Source of the DNA: Deinococcus grandis
GTDB lineage: Bacteria > Deinococcota > Deinococci > Deinococcales > Deinococcaceae
DNA: 64,000 bases
NCBI RefSeq assembly: GCF_001485435.1
Contig: NZ_BCMS01000002.1
Coordinates: 10,763-74,762, forward strand
Reading direction: 5' to 3'
Positions 32,931 to 43,783 of this stretch are shown in pieces; the first letter of the stretch is position 1; each line of letters starts with the position of its first letter. The notes beneath the pieces are model-generated. The model had not been told where the DNA came from, did no database searches, and worked only from the letters and a program-made list of their open reading frames with translations. Position numbers and translations under genes: made by a program.

Positions 32931-33739
32931 CGCGCGAACCTCAGGGTGACGCTGCCCAGCGGGCCGTAATCCGCGTGGAAGATGTCACCGGGCGCGGCGT
33001 CCACCGGGCGCACGAACGAACCGGCCAGCACCGTCTCCCCCGCCCGCAGCGTGACGCCGTGCGGCGCGAGGCGGTTTGCCAGCCACGCCACGCCCTCGGC
33101 CGGGTGGTTCAGCACGCCCGCCGCCACGCCGGTCTCCTCGATCACGCCGTTGCGGAACAGCAGCGCGCCCACCCAGCGCAGGTCCACGTCGGTGGGCCGC
33201 ACGGGCCGCCCGCCCAGCACGATCCCGGCGTTCGCGGCGTTGTCGCTGATGGTGTCCGTCACTTTCCGGGTCGCGCCCGTCTCGCGGTCCACGCGTTCGA
33301 TGCGCGCGTCGATGATCTCGGCGGCGGGCACCACCCAGCGCGTGGCGTCCAGCACGTCCATCACGGTCACGTTCGGCCCGCGCAGGTCCTTCCCGATGAT
33401 GAACGCCAGTTCCACCTCCACGCGCGGCACGATGAAACGCCCCGACGGGATGGGCTGGAGTTCGCTGAGCACCATGTCGTCGAGCAGGGTGCCGTAGTCG
33501 GGTTCGTCGATGTTCACGGCCTGCTGCATGGCGCGCGACGTCAGGCCGATCTTGTGGCCGATCACCCGGCGGCCCTGAGTGAGCTTGTGGCTGACCCAGG
33601 CGTCCTGCACCCGATACGCGTCCGCGATCGTCAGGCCGGGGTACTGGCCGGACAGCTGCCGCATGGGCACGCGGGACTGCTCGGCGGCGTGCAGGCGGCG
33701 CGCGGCGTCCTGCACCTGCGCGTCACTGAGGCCGCTCAT
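32927..33739 (-). CDS. hpaH: 2-oxo-hept-3-ene-1,7-dioate hydratase
   Basis: 270 aa, fumarylacetoacetase-like hydratase family (MhpD/HpcG). Adds water to 2-oxo-hept-3-ene-1,7-dioate to give the HpaI substrate. Conserved GHKIGLTSRAMQQ, EVELAFIIGKDL, NHPAEGVAWLANRL and FHADYGPLGSV. The start codon ATG is formed by the last base of a MITE plus the duplicated TGA, and the GGAGG ribosome site lies in the MITE end; before insertion the start was very probably GTG overlapping the hpaF stop. Confidence 0.93.
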   Translation of the reverse strand: MSGLSDAQVQDAARRLHAAEQSRVPMRQLSGQYPGLTIADAYRVQDAWVSHKLTQGRRVIGHKIGLTSRAMQQAVNIDEPDYGTLLDDMVLSELQPIPSGRFIVPRVEVELAFIIGKDLRGPNVTVMDVLDATRWVVPAAEIIDARIERVDRETGATRKVTDTISDNAANAGIVLGGRPVRPTDVDLRWVGALLFRNGVIEETGVAAGVLNHPAEGVAWLANRLAPHGVTLRAGETVLAGSFVRPVDAAPGDIFHADYGPLGSVTLRFAR

Positions 33740-33869
33740 TTCCCCTCCGGTTGCGTGGTGCCATCACCATGCAACCCGAGCAGAGCGAGTAGGAGACAGA
33801 CGGCTCCCGGGCGTGGAGTGGATAAGTCGGTGAAGTTCCGACTTGTCCACGAAACAGACGGGAGCCGTT
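33739..33869 (+). repeat. MITE-A copy (131 bp) splitting the hpaF-hpaH junction
   Basis: Flanked by TCA at 33736-33738 and 33870-33872, which on the coding strand are the TGA of the hpaH ATGA start and the hpaF stop codon. Ends are diverged (CTCCGGTTG left; GACGGGAGCCG right) but the arms GTTGCGTGGT/ACCATGCAAC and AAGTCGG/CCGACTT are retained. It separates two genes that were formerly overlapping. Confidence 0.8.
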
Positions 33870-34262
33870 TCACGCGCCCACCCTGCGGTAGCGGGCGTGA
33901 ATGTTGTTGTGCTTGAACGTGCCCGCCTCGCTGAACTCCGCGATCTCCAGCGACAGGGCCAGGGTGCGGGAGTCGAAGTCGGCGGCGAAGTGGCTTTTCA
34001 GCACCTCGAACAGTGCCGCGCCCGTCTCGGCCTGCACGGCCTCGCTGCGCCCGGCGGCGATCTTCAGGGTCACGTGCACAAAGGCGTCATCGTGCGCCCC
34101 CTCGGCCACCACGTACTCCGTCAGGCGGTGCGCGCGGGCGCGGATGCCGCCCGGCGGGTACACATCCGGACGGGCCAGCAGCACCCCGTTCAGGGCACGC
34201 AGCAGCTCCGGCACGCGCGGCGCCGTCAGGTTATCGGTGTACTCGACGGTCAGGTGCGGCAT
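33870..34262 (-). CDS. hpaF: 5-carboxymethyl-2-hydroxymuconate delta-isomerase
   Basis: 130 aa, tautomerase-fold enzyme with the catalytic Pro following the initiator Met (MPHLTVEYTDN). Isomerises 5-carboxymethyl-2-hydroxymuconate to its oxo form ahead of decarboxylation. The ATG overlaps the hpaG stop by one base (TGATG). Its own TGA stop is one of the two flanks of the MITE. Confidence 0.92.
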   Translation of the reverse strand: MPHLTVEYTDNLTAPRVPELLRALNGVLLARPDVYPPGGIRARAHRLTEYVVAEGAHDDAFVHVTLKIAAGRSEAVQAETGAALFEVLKSHFAADFDSRTLALSLEIAEFSEAGTFKHNNIHARYRRVGA

Positions 34263-35047
34263 CAGATGCGCTGCCCTTCCTGCGCGATCAGCGGCTCGGC
34301 GTCCTCCGACTCCCACCCCACGTCGTTCTCCAGGGCGCCCAGCCCGTCGATCTCCAGGCGCATCACGTCGCCCGGCTTCACGTGCGACACGCCCTTCGGT
34401 GTGCCGGTCAGGATCACGTCGCCCGCCTGCAGGGTCATGAAGCGGCTCATGAACTCGATCAGTTCCGGCCCACGCAGGATCATGTCGCGCGTGTTCCCCT
34501 CCTGGCGCAGCTCCCCGTTCACGAAGGCCCGCAGGCCCAGGTTGTACGGGTCCGGCACCTCGTCCGCCGACACGAGGTACGGCCCCAGCGGCCCGAAGGT
34601 ATCCCAGCCCTTGGCGCGCATGGGCGGACGGTAGTAGTTGCTCACGTAATCCCGCACCACCAGATCGTTCGCGATGGTGTACCCACCGATGTAGTCTTCG
34701 GCGTCCTTCGCCTTCACGCGCCGCGCGTCCCGCCCGATCACGATGCCCAGTTCCACCTCATAGTGCATGAACTGCGCCCCACGCGGGTACTCCACCGTCC
34801 CGCCGTGCGGCAGCAGACTCGTGTTCGGCTTCAGGAACATCACCGGCTCCTCCGGCGTCTTGAAGCCCAGTTCCGCATTGTGATCGGCGTAATTCAGCGC
34901 CAGCGCGATCACCTTCCCGGGAGTCACCGGCAGCAGGAACTGCACCTCGTCCGGACGGTGCGCCTCACCGGCCGCGTCGATCAACATGCCATCCCGGAGC
35001 ACGCCACGGTGCTGCCGGCCACGGGCCATAAAATTCGCAGTTTTCAT
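34262..35047 (-). CDS. hpaG: 5-carboxymethyl-2-oxo-hex-3-ene-1,7-dioate decarboxylase (FAH family)
   Basis: 261 aa with a single fumarylacetoacetate hydrolase domain: ALNYADHNAE, FLKPNTSL, HYEVELGIVIGRDAR (metal ligands), GKGWDTFGPLG-like AKGWDTFGPLGPY, TGTPKGVSHVKPGD. The enterobacterial enzyme has two fused FAH domains; here one domain is present, as in other non-enteric clusters. Adjacent and coupled to hpaF. A repeat-filled gap of about 155 bp separates it from hpaD. Confidence 0.87.
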   Translation of the reverse strand: MKTANFMARGRQHRGVLRDGMLIDAAGEAHRPDEVQFLLPVTPGKVIALALNYADHNAELGFKTPEEPVMFLKPNTSLLPHGGTVEYPRGAQFMHYEVELGIVIGRDARRVKAKDAEDYIGGYTIANDLVVRDYVSNYYRPPMRAKGWDTFGPLGPYLVSADEVPDPYNLGLRAFVNGELRQEGNTRDMILRGPELIEFMSRFMTLQAGDVILTGTPKGVSHVKPGDVMRLEIDGLGALENDVGWESEDAEPLIAQEGQRI

Positions 35048-35099
35048 TGGGAACCTCGATTGGGAACGGAGTCGCGGGCGGACCCCTCAGTCCGCTGCG

Positions 35100-35200
35100 C
35101 GGCCAGCTCCCCTCAAGGGGAGCCAGAACAGCGCAGGAGAGTTTTTTAGCCTCCCCTTCGAGGGGAGGTGCCCCCGTCAGGGGGCGGAGGGGTTCACTCA
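35100..35200. repeat. Intergenic hairpin repeat C between hpaD and hpaG
   Basis: Two stem-loops: CTCCCCTCAAGGGGAG and CCTCCCCTTCGAGGGGAGG, followed by CCCCCGTCAGGGGG. A TTTTTT tract lies between the first two. Resembles a dispersed palindromic repeat; could process or attenuate the operon mRNA. Confidence 0.65.
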
Positions 35201-35202
35201 AC

Positions 35203-36171
35203 TTAAATCACGTGGACGGGCAGGCCCTTGAGGTCGCTCTCGCGGGGCTGCACCCAGCCGCCCTCGTAGGCTTCGAGCAGGGAGCCCTCCTCGAACCAGC
35301 TTTTCGGGGTTTTGGCGCCCCAGAGGGTCTGGCGGCGGGGGTCGTCGAGGTGCCAGCGGATCGGTTCGAAGTCCGGGTCGACGGTCAGGTAGTCGCAGGT
35401 GTACAGCTCGATGCGGTGCCCGTCGGGGTCGCGGATGTACAGGAAGAAGGCGTTGCTGACGCCGTGGCGGCCGGGGCCGCGTTCGATGTGTTCGGGCATG
35501 CGCGCGCCGGCGAGGATGTCGCAGGTGCGGATGATGCTCTGCATATCGGGCATCCAGTACGCGAAGTGATGCAGCCTCGGCCCCATGCCGTTGGTCAGGG
35601 CGAGGTCGTGCACACTGCCGCGCCGCTGGATCCAGGCCGCCCAGATGCGCCCGTGGTCGTCCTCGGTGTACTCGCTGAGGCGGAAGCCGAGGTGATCCAT
35701 GTACCAGCGCATCACGCCCTCCACGTCGGGCGTCATGACGTTGATGTGGTCGATGCGTTGCAGGCCCGCGCCGCGGTGCAGGTGGTAGTCCTGCAGCAGC
35801 CAGGGGTGCTTGACGGACTGCGCGTAGAACGCGACGGGCACGCCGTACGGGTCCTGGAAGCGCAGCAGGCGCGGCCGGTCGAGTTCGGTCTCCCAGCGCC
35901 AGGGGATGCCCTGCGTATCGAGGAACGCGGTCAGGGCGTCCAGGTCGGCGTCCGTGCCGACACGGTACGCGAGGTGTTTGACGCCCGCCTCGGGGGCGAG
36001 TTCGAGTTTCAGCGTCCACTCGCGGTCCTCGTTGGCGCGCAGGTACAGAGCACCCTCGGTCTCGTGCAGGACGTTCAGGCCCAGCAGGTCCACGTAGAAG
36101 TGCCGGGAGGCGGCGAGGTCCGTCACGTAGAAGATGCCGTGCGCGATGCGGATGGTGTTCGGCGTCTGCAT
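35203..36171 (-). CDS. hpaD: 3,4-dihydroxyphenylacetate 2,3-dioxygenase
   Basis: Extradiol ring-cleavage enzyme of 322 aa, vicinal-oxygen-chelate type (MndD/HPCD-like, not the enteric LigB type). Two glyoxalase-like domains; metal ligands visible as His in RIDHINV, His in LHHFAYW and Glu in HRIELYT. Product is 5-carboxymethyl-2-hydroxymuconate semialdehyde. Ends with GWVQPRES typical of the group. Follows hpaB with only 1 bp between. Confidence 0.94.
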   Translation of the reverse strand: MQTPNTIRIAHGIFYVTDLAASRHFYVDLLGLNVLHETEGALYLRANEDREWTLKLELAPEAGVKHLAYRVGTDADLDALTAFLDTQGIPWRWETELDRPRLLRFQDPYGVPVAFYAQSVKHPWLLQDYHLHRGAGLQRIDHINVMTPDVEGVMRWYMDHLGFRLSEYTEDDHGRIWAAWIQRRGSVHDLALTNGMGPRLHHFAYWMPDMQSIIRTCDILAGARMPEHIERGPGRHGVSNAFFLYIRDPDGHRIELYTCDYLTVDPDFEPIRWHLDDPRRQTLWGAKTPKSWFEEGSLLEAYEGGWVQPRESDLKGLPVHVI

Positions 36172-36172
36172 G

Positions 36173-37666
<1,494 letters not shown>

Positions 37667-37699
37667 GTCGGTACTCCTTGGGGTATGGGGGGCGTGCGT

Positions 37700-38263
37700 T
37701 CAGGTGCCGGGCGCTTCGGTCAGTTCGCCCGCGTCCATGACGAGTTCACCGGCGTCCAGCCGGTCGGCGAGGGCGTGCAGGTACGCGGCCAGGGTGGGGT
37801 GCTGCGGGCCGCTGGGGCCGACCTCGTGGTCCATGTCGATGACCTGCCCGGCCCGGCCGGCGGGACCCGGAGTGGTGTCGATGGCCGCGCCGTTGCCCGC
37901 GCCGTCGGCGTCCAGGGGAATCCAGCCGTGCGCCCACCAGCCGCGCCGGATCTCGTCGCGGCCCTCCGAGGCGTCGTGGTCGGCGTTCCCGGCGAACACC
38001 CCTCTGCCCAGCAGGTCGCGCCACGTGTCCGCCTCGGACTGGATGCCCGCCGTGCCGAGCAGCGTGCCGGTCGGCCACCCGCCCTCCTGGCTGCCGTCGT
38101 GGCGCAGCAGGGACTCGCTCAGTTCGGCGGGCAGCGCGAATCCCAGGAACCCTTCGAGCGCGGTGATCTGTTCCGGGGTCGCGCCGGGAAGGAGTCGGTC
38201 GGCGGCGTCCTGCGCGGCGTACCACGCCTCGATGCGCTCCCAGGCGCGCGCGAGCTCGCTCAC
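37700..38263 (-). CDS. SMI1/KNR4-family protein in the hpa operon
   Basis: 187 aa. SMI1/KNR4 domain about 25-170: helix plus LPAELSESLLRHDGSQEGG, then RRGWWAHGWIPLDADGAGN and GQVIDMDHEVG, the typical 'W-I-P-(fa/ld)-D-G-G-G' core. Its ATG overlaps the hpaE stop by 4 bp and hpaB follows 33 bp later, so it is co-transcribed with the pathway. The role here is unknown; the family is best known as toxin immunity proteins. Confidence 0.8.
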   Translation of the reverse strand: MSELARAWERIEAWYAAQDAADRLLPGATPEQITALEGFLGFALPAELSESLLRHDGSQEGGWPTGTLLGTAGIQSEADTWRDLLGRGVFAGNADHDASEGRDEIRRGWWAHGWIPLDADGAGNGAAIDTTPGPAGRAGQVIDMDHEVGPSGPQHPTLAAYLHALADRLDAGELVMDAGELTEAPGT

Positions 38264-39780
38264 GACTCCCCCGGTCCCGGCATCCCGAGCTGCTGGGCGC
38301 GGTGCCCGTTCAGGTTGATGGCGACGTTCTTCGTCTCCATGTAGAAGTCGAACGAGTAGTCGCCGCCGTCACGGCCGATGCCGCTGGCCTTCATGCCGCC
38401 GAACGGGGTGGGCAGGTGGCGGACGTTCTCGCTGTTCACCCAGATCATGCCGCTGTCCAGGCCGTGCGCGAAGGTGTGCGCGCGGGTCAGGTCGTTCGTC
38501 CACAGGTACGCCGCGAGGCCGTACGGCACGTCGTTCGCGAGGCGCAGGGCGTCCCCGTCCGTATCGAACGGGATGACGGTCAGGACCGGGCCGAAGATCT
38601 CCTCCTGCGCGATGCGCATGTCGTTGCGCGCGTCGGTGAGGAGGGTGGGGCGCACGTAGTTCCCGGTCTCCCCGATCCGCTCGCCGCCGACCTTGATGGT
38701 CGCGCCGTCCGCGCGGGCCGCGTCGAAGTACGAGCAGACCTTCTCGAACTGCCGGGGGTGGATCAGCGGGCCGACCTCGGTGGCGGGGTCGAGGGGATCG
38801 CCGACGCGGATGTTCGCCACGCGCGCCGCGAGCTGCTCGACGAAGGCGTCGTGCACGCCGCGCTGGACGAGCAGGCGGCTGGAACTGGTGCAGCGCTGAC
38901 CGTTCAGGGAGTAGATCATGAAGATCGCGGCGTCCAGCGCGCGGCTCAGGTCGGCGTCGTCGAACACCACGACCGGGTTCTTCCCGCCCAGTTCGAGGTG
39001 CACGCGTTTGAGGGTGTCCGCGCCCTGTTTCTGGATCAGGCTGCCGGTGCGGCTCTCCCCGATGAACGCGATGGCTCTGATCAGGGGGTGCTCGGTCAGG
39101 GCCTTCCCGGCGCTCTCGCCGAAACCGTGCACGAGGTTCACCACCCCGGCAGGAATGCCCGCCTCGTGTATGATCTCCGCGAGGATCGTGGCGGTCACGG
39201 GGCTCCACTCGGCGGGCTTGTGCACGACCGTGCACCCGGCGGCCAGCGCGGGCGCGATCTTCCAGGAACTCAGCATGAACGGCGTGTTCCAGGGGGTAAT
39301 CACGCCGACCGGCCCGATGGGCTGGCGGACGGTGTAGTTCAGGAAGCCGTCGGTGGGCAGGCTCAGGCCGTCCTGCGCGCCCTCGGCGCGGTCCGCGAAG
39401 AAGCGGAAGTTCTCGGCGGCGCGCACGGCGGCACTCTTCATGAAGCGGATGGGCTGCCCGGTGTCGGTGCTCTCGGCGACGGCGATGTCGTGCGCGCGAG
39501 CCTCGATCAGGTCGGCCACGCGGTACAGCAGCGCGCGGCGCTTCTTGCCGCTCAGGGCTTTCCAGGCGGGGAAGGCGGCGTGCGCGGCCTGCGCGGCGCG
39601 GTCGATGTCACGGGCGTCGCCGCTGGCCGCGCGGCCGAGCACGCGGTTGTCGGCGGGCGCGTGGAACTCGAAGGTGTCGCCGGACTGCGCGGGCACCCAC
39701 TGCCCGCCGATGAAGTGGGGCAGGGGTGCGCGCAGCCGCTCGTGCAGGGCGTCCACGGGGGACGGAGTCGTGACGGTCAT
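38260..39780 (-). CDS. hpaE: 5-carboxymethyl-2-hydroxymuconate semialdehyde dehydrogenase
   Basis: 506 aa NAD-dependent aldehyde dehydrogenase oxidising the HpaD product. Catalytic E263 (ELGGKNPVVV) and C297 (NGQRCTSSSR), and Rossmann motif FIGESRTG. First gene of the operon. ATG 39780 is chosen as the family-typical start (MTVTTPSPV); the frame remains open upstream without support. A promoter with TTGAGC and TACGCT at 18-bp spacing lies about 75 bp upstream. Confidence 0.93.
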   Translation of the reverse strand: MTVTTPSPVDALHERLRAPLPHFIGGQWVPAQSGDTFEFHAPADNRVLGRAASGDARDIDRAAQAAHAAFPAWKALSGKKRRALLYRVADLIEARAHDIAVAESTDTGQPIRFMKSAAVRAAENFRFFADRAEGAQDGLSLPTDGFLNYTVRQPIGPVGVITPWNTPFMLSSWKIAPALAAGCTVVHKPAEWSPVTATILAEIIHEAGIPAGVVNLVHGFGESAGKALTEHPLIRAIAFIGESRTGSLIQKQGADTLKRVHLELGGKNPVVVFDDADLSRALDAAIFMIYSLNGQRCTSSSRLLVQRGVHDAFVEQLAARVANIRVGDPLDPATEVGPLIHPRQFEKVCSYFDAARADGATIKVGGERIGETGNYVRPTLLTDARNDMRIAQEEIFGPVLTVIPFDTDGDALRLANDVPYGLAAYLWTNDLTRAHTFAHGLDSGMIWVNSENVRHLPTPFGGMKASGIGRDGGDYSFDFYMETKNVAINLNGHRAQQLGMPGPGES

Positions 39781-39854
39781 GAACCCTCCAGGGAAAGGCG
39801 CGACGGTGTGCGCCCGGAACGCGAATGGAACTGTCGTGAAGTGAGCTTCCCCGT

Positions 39855-39952
39855 AGCGTAGGCCCGCGCGCGGCGGCGGCTCAACGGCAGGGCGCACAGA
39901 AACCACAAGGTCTTTTGTATGATTCGACAATGCATGGGCCGGGAGGAACCGG
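39855..39952. promoter_or_regulatory. Divergent control region of the hpa operon and its regulator
   Basis: Minus strand: TTGAGC (39879-39884), 18 bp, TACGCT (39855-39860), giving hpaE a 5' UTR of about 70 nt. Plus strand: TATGAT at 39918-39923 ahead of the regulator. Between them lies an AT-richer tract with TTGT/ACAA arms (39907-39930), a candidate operator for the regulator. Confidence 0.6.
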
Positions 39953-41164
<1,212 letters not shown>

Positions 41165-41427
41165 GCCGAGTGTCGGGTCCCGGGGACACTCACGCAGATC
41201 ATCGCGGGGGTTGCCAACTCCGTTGAGGAGCGTGTCGGTGGTCCCAGAGTGAGCTGAACACCCCCGTAAAGACGCCCAGCAGGCATTGCCTTCCAGATGG
41301 ACAGTGGCCCTCGACATGGGCGGAGGCGCACATGAAGCAGGGAAGCCCCTCACAGGGAACTGGGCAGAGGCCTAACAGGCGACTCCGGATGACGTGGAAT
41401 CACCCGGAGCCCCTCGTCAGGCGGCGC

Positions 41428-42180
41428 TCAGCGGCAGCGGATGTCCTGACCGAAGTACGACTTGCTGATCTTGGCGTACGTGCCGTTGCCCTGCACGGTC
41501 TTCAGGGCGCCGTTCACGGCCTTCAGCAGGCTACTGTTTCCCTTGGCGACGGCCATGCCGAGCTTCTCCTGGAACAGCAGGTCACCCTGCTGCAGCTTGC
41601 CTTTGGCGGTCTTGAGCGCTTCGAGGCTGTAGAAGCGTTCGTTCACCATGGCGTCCACGCGGCCCGCACGCAGGGCCTGCAGGGCGTCGGCGTTGTTCGG
41701 GAAGGTGCGGACGTTCTTCGTGCCGACCACCTTGGCGATCTGACCGACGTAGGTGGTGCCGACCTGCGTGGCGACCGTCGTGCCCTTGAGCTGCGCGGCC
41801 GTTTTCGGGCCGCCGGGGCGGCTGACGATCACGCCGCCGCTGCAGTAGTGGGGCGTGCTGAAATCCACGGCCTTCTGGCGTTCGGGCGTGATGCCGTGCG
41901 AGGAGATCACGAGATCGAAACGGTCGCCGTTCAGGCTGATCAGCAGGTTGTCGAACGGCTGGCTGCTCCATTCGGCGCGCACGCCGAGCTGCGAGGCCAC
42001 GGCGTTGCCGAGGTCGTACTCGAAGCCGCGCATGCTCAGGCCCTCGAAGTACGTGAAGGGTTTGAATTCGGCGTTCGTGCCGATGCGGATCACGCCCGCC
42101 TTCTTGATCTCGGCGAGGGTGCGGGCCTGGGCGCTGCCCAGCAGGGCGGCGCCGATCATCACGGGAAGCAGTCGGTTCAT
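41428..42180 (-). CDS. Polar amino acid-type ABC transporter substrate-binding protein
   Basis: 250 aa, solute-binding family 3. Signal peptide 1-19 (LLPVMIGAALLGSAQA), then GVIRIGTNAEFKPFTY, GFEYDLGNAVASQLGV, FDLVISSHGITPER and VGTTYVGQIAKV. Periplasmic or exported. AGGAC site before ATG 42180. No permease or ATPase gene lies beside it, so it is an orphan relying on components elsewhere. Both flanks carry MITE-B-like sequence. Confidence 0.87.
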   Translation of the reverse strand: MNRLLPVMIGAALLGSAQARTLAEIKKAGVIRIGTNAEFKPFTYFEGLSMRGFEYDLGNAVASQLGVRAEWSSQPFDNLLISLNGDRFDLVISSHGITPERQKAVDFSTPHYCSGGVIVSRPGGPKTAAQLKGTTVATQVGTTYVGQIAKVVGTKNVRTFPNNADALQALRAGRVDAMVNERFYSLEALKTAKGKLQQGDLLFQEKLGMAVAKGNSSLLKAVNGALKTVQGNGTYAKISKSYFGQDIRCR

Positions 42181-42615
42181 GGGGTCCTCCGCCGGAGCCG
42201 GTGTGGGCGCGGCGTCCGGGTGACATGCAGGGAATGGGCGGGGCGTCGCGTCCACGGCGCGGCCGGGACGCGAAGGGGGGATGATAGCTCACGGGCTGCG
42301 CGCGTGGCAGGGGACGAAAGGCTCACCGGGCCGTCACCCGATCAGGCCAGAGGGGATTCAGGTGGTGCCACGTCGTTCGGGGTTGCCCGGTGGCCCCCTC
42401 GCCCTTCCGCCCTGTCGCTCCACTGCTGCGCGGCTCCGCGTGCCTCAGAAGGCAAGCGGGGACGACGGAACGTGGACAACACGTCAATTCCATCCCGTAT
42501 CCGGCGTGTCCCGCGCAACACTGTGGCGCCCCGGGTCAGGGGAGTGGACCGGGGAGGTGCCCAGCGGGTAGGGTGGCGGGGGGGCCAGTCAGTGCAGCGC
42601 AGTGGAATTGGTGAA
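42181..42615. other. Gene-free region with a MITE-B copy
   Basis: No supported gene in about 430 bp. 42351-42500 is an inverted, diverged MITE-B (ends GGGGATTCAGG and AATTCCATCCCGTA; shared GGCGGAAGGGCGAGGGGG core on the minus strand). A partial copy is at 41381-41411 on the other side of the binding-protein gene. The remainder shows nothing recognisable. Confidence 0.55.
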
Positions 42616-42651
42616 GTCTGACAGCGGTTTCCAGTTCCATTGAAGGGCCAA
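42616..42651. repeat. Palindromic repeat R, left part (copy 2)
   Basis: CAGCGGTTTCCAGT...TTGAAGGGCCAA matches 23245-23275 and is cut at AGGGCCAA by the IS1-like element. It continues on the far side at 45085. Confidence 0.8.
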
Positions 42652-43388
42652 GGTAGGACCACAGGACAGCGTGGAGTTGAATCATGCGGCTTGAACACAT
42701 GGTTCGATCCGACGGCGGAGCAATTCCGCGACCGTCCAGGCGTGATCCGTCACACCTGCGGCCATCCCCGGCGTTCGATCCACCCACCGACCATTCACCT
42801 GCACCCGAAGTGACCGATGTGGACGAATGAGGTTGTACGCCGCCAACACCAGGAAGAAGTGACGTTCCAGTCGCTCGCCGTCGCTCCCGGCATGCCGGGA
42901 GCGACGGACCAGGGCCGGCAACCACGTCCGGAGGGTCGCATCCAACCGTTCCACGAAGGCGGTGTTCACGGTACCCGGCCGACCTTGCGATGCTTCGATC
43001 AGGTGCAGCGCCTCGAAGAGGTCACCGAACGCGATACGTCGCTCGATTCGGTCACGGGAGGTTCGTTTCACGACCTGCACGATGTGCAACTCCGCCCAGG
43101 GCACCAACGCTGGGCGCCCACGGCGCCCAGGGTGCCGCGGCGTCCGGAACATCCTGAGCACCTGTGTTTTCCACGCGCCGTATCCATCTGTTGCCCACAG
43201 CACCGGCGATTGAAGCTGTGCAGCGCAGTGCACCTGATTCACGACCTCGGCGATCAGGGCGTGCGTTCGCTCAGCAGCCAACGCACCCCACAGGAGCAGT
43301 CGTGAGGAGACACAGACGGCCGTTGCCAGCTGAACTGGATAGAGTTTGGTGGAGGGTAAGTTCAGTGTGATCCACACTGGAGGACAGA

Positions 43389-43736
43389 ATGTCCGTACCC
43401 AAGCAGCAATTCACCGCTGAGTTCAAACAAGAAGCCGTCCGGTTGGTTCGCACGACCGGAAAGAGTTGCGCCCAGATTGCCCGCGATCTCGGCGTTCCCC
43501 CTCACTACGTCGTCCGGTGGAAGCAGCAGCAGGACACCCAGACGGCCTCCGGCCGCCCAGCCTTCACCGGGCGGGGAATCCCCGCCCTTTCACCACAGGA
43601 GGCTCGCCTTAAGGAACTGGAGCGGGAGCTGGAAATTGCACGACAGGAACGGGATATCCTGAAAAAAGCGCTGGCCTGTCTTGGCCAGAACAGCACCCGT
43701 ATGGGGCTTGGCCGCTTCTTCGCCAAGCAACCCTGA
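43389..43736 (+). CDS. IS3-family OrfA
   Basis: 115 aa, HTH_Tnp_1 helix-turn-helix (AEFKQEAVRLVRTTGKSCAQIARDL start region) followed by a leucine-zipper-like helix (LKELERELEIARQERDILKKAL). The C-terminus contains the extra peptide LGQNSTRMGLGRF before FAKQP, encoded by the segment shared with the other IS3 remnant. Acts as DNA-binding regulator and as the N-terminal part of the frameshifted transposase. Confidence 0.92.
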   Translation: MSVPKQQFTAEFKQEAVRLVRTTGKSCAQIARDLGVPPHYVVRWKQQQDTQTASGRPAFTGRGIPALSPQEARLKELERELEIARQERDILKKALACLGQNSTRMGLGRFFAKQP

Positions 43737-43783
43737 TCTTCAGGTTCATCGAGCGGCACCACGACGAGTTTCCAGTCGAGCTG

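Noticed and set aside
35100..35200. Rho-independent terminator ending the hpa operon after hpaD
   Set aside because: The genes continue in the same direction with pathway-consistent functions, and a stronger terminator lies at 32067; the hairpins are treated as a repeat that may attenuate.
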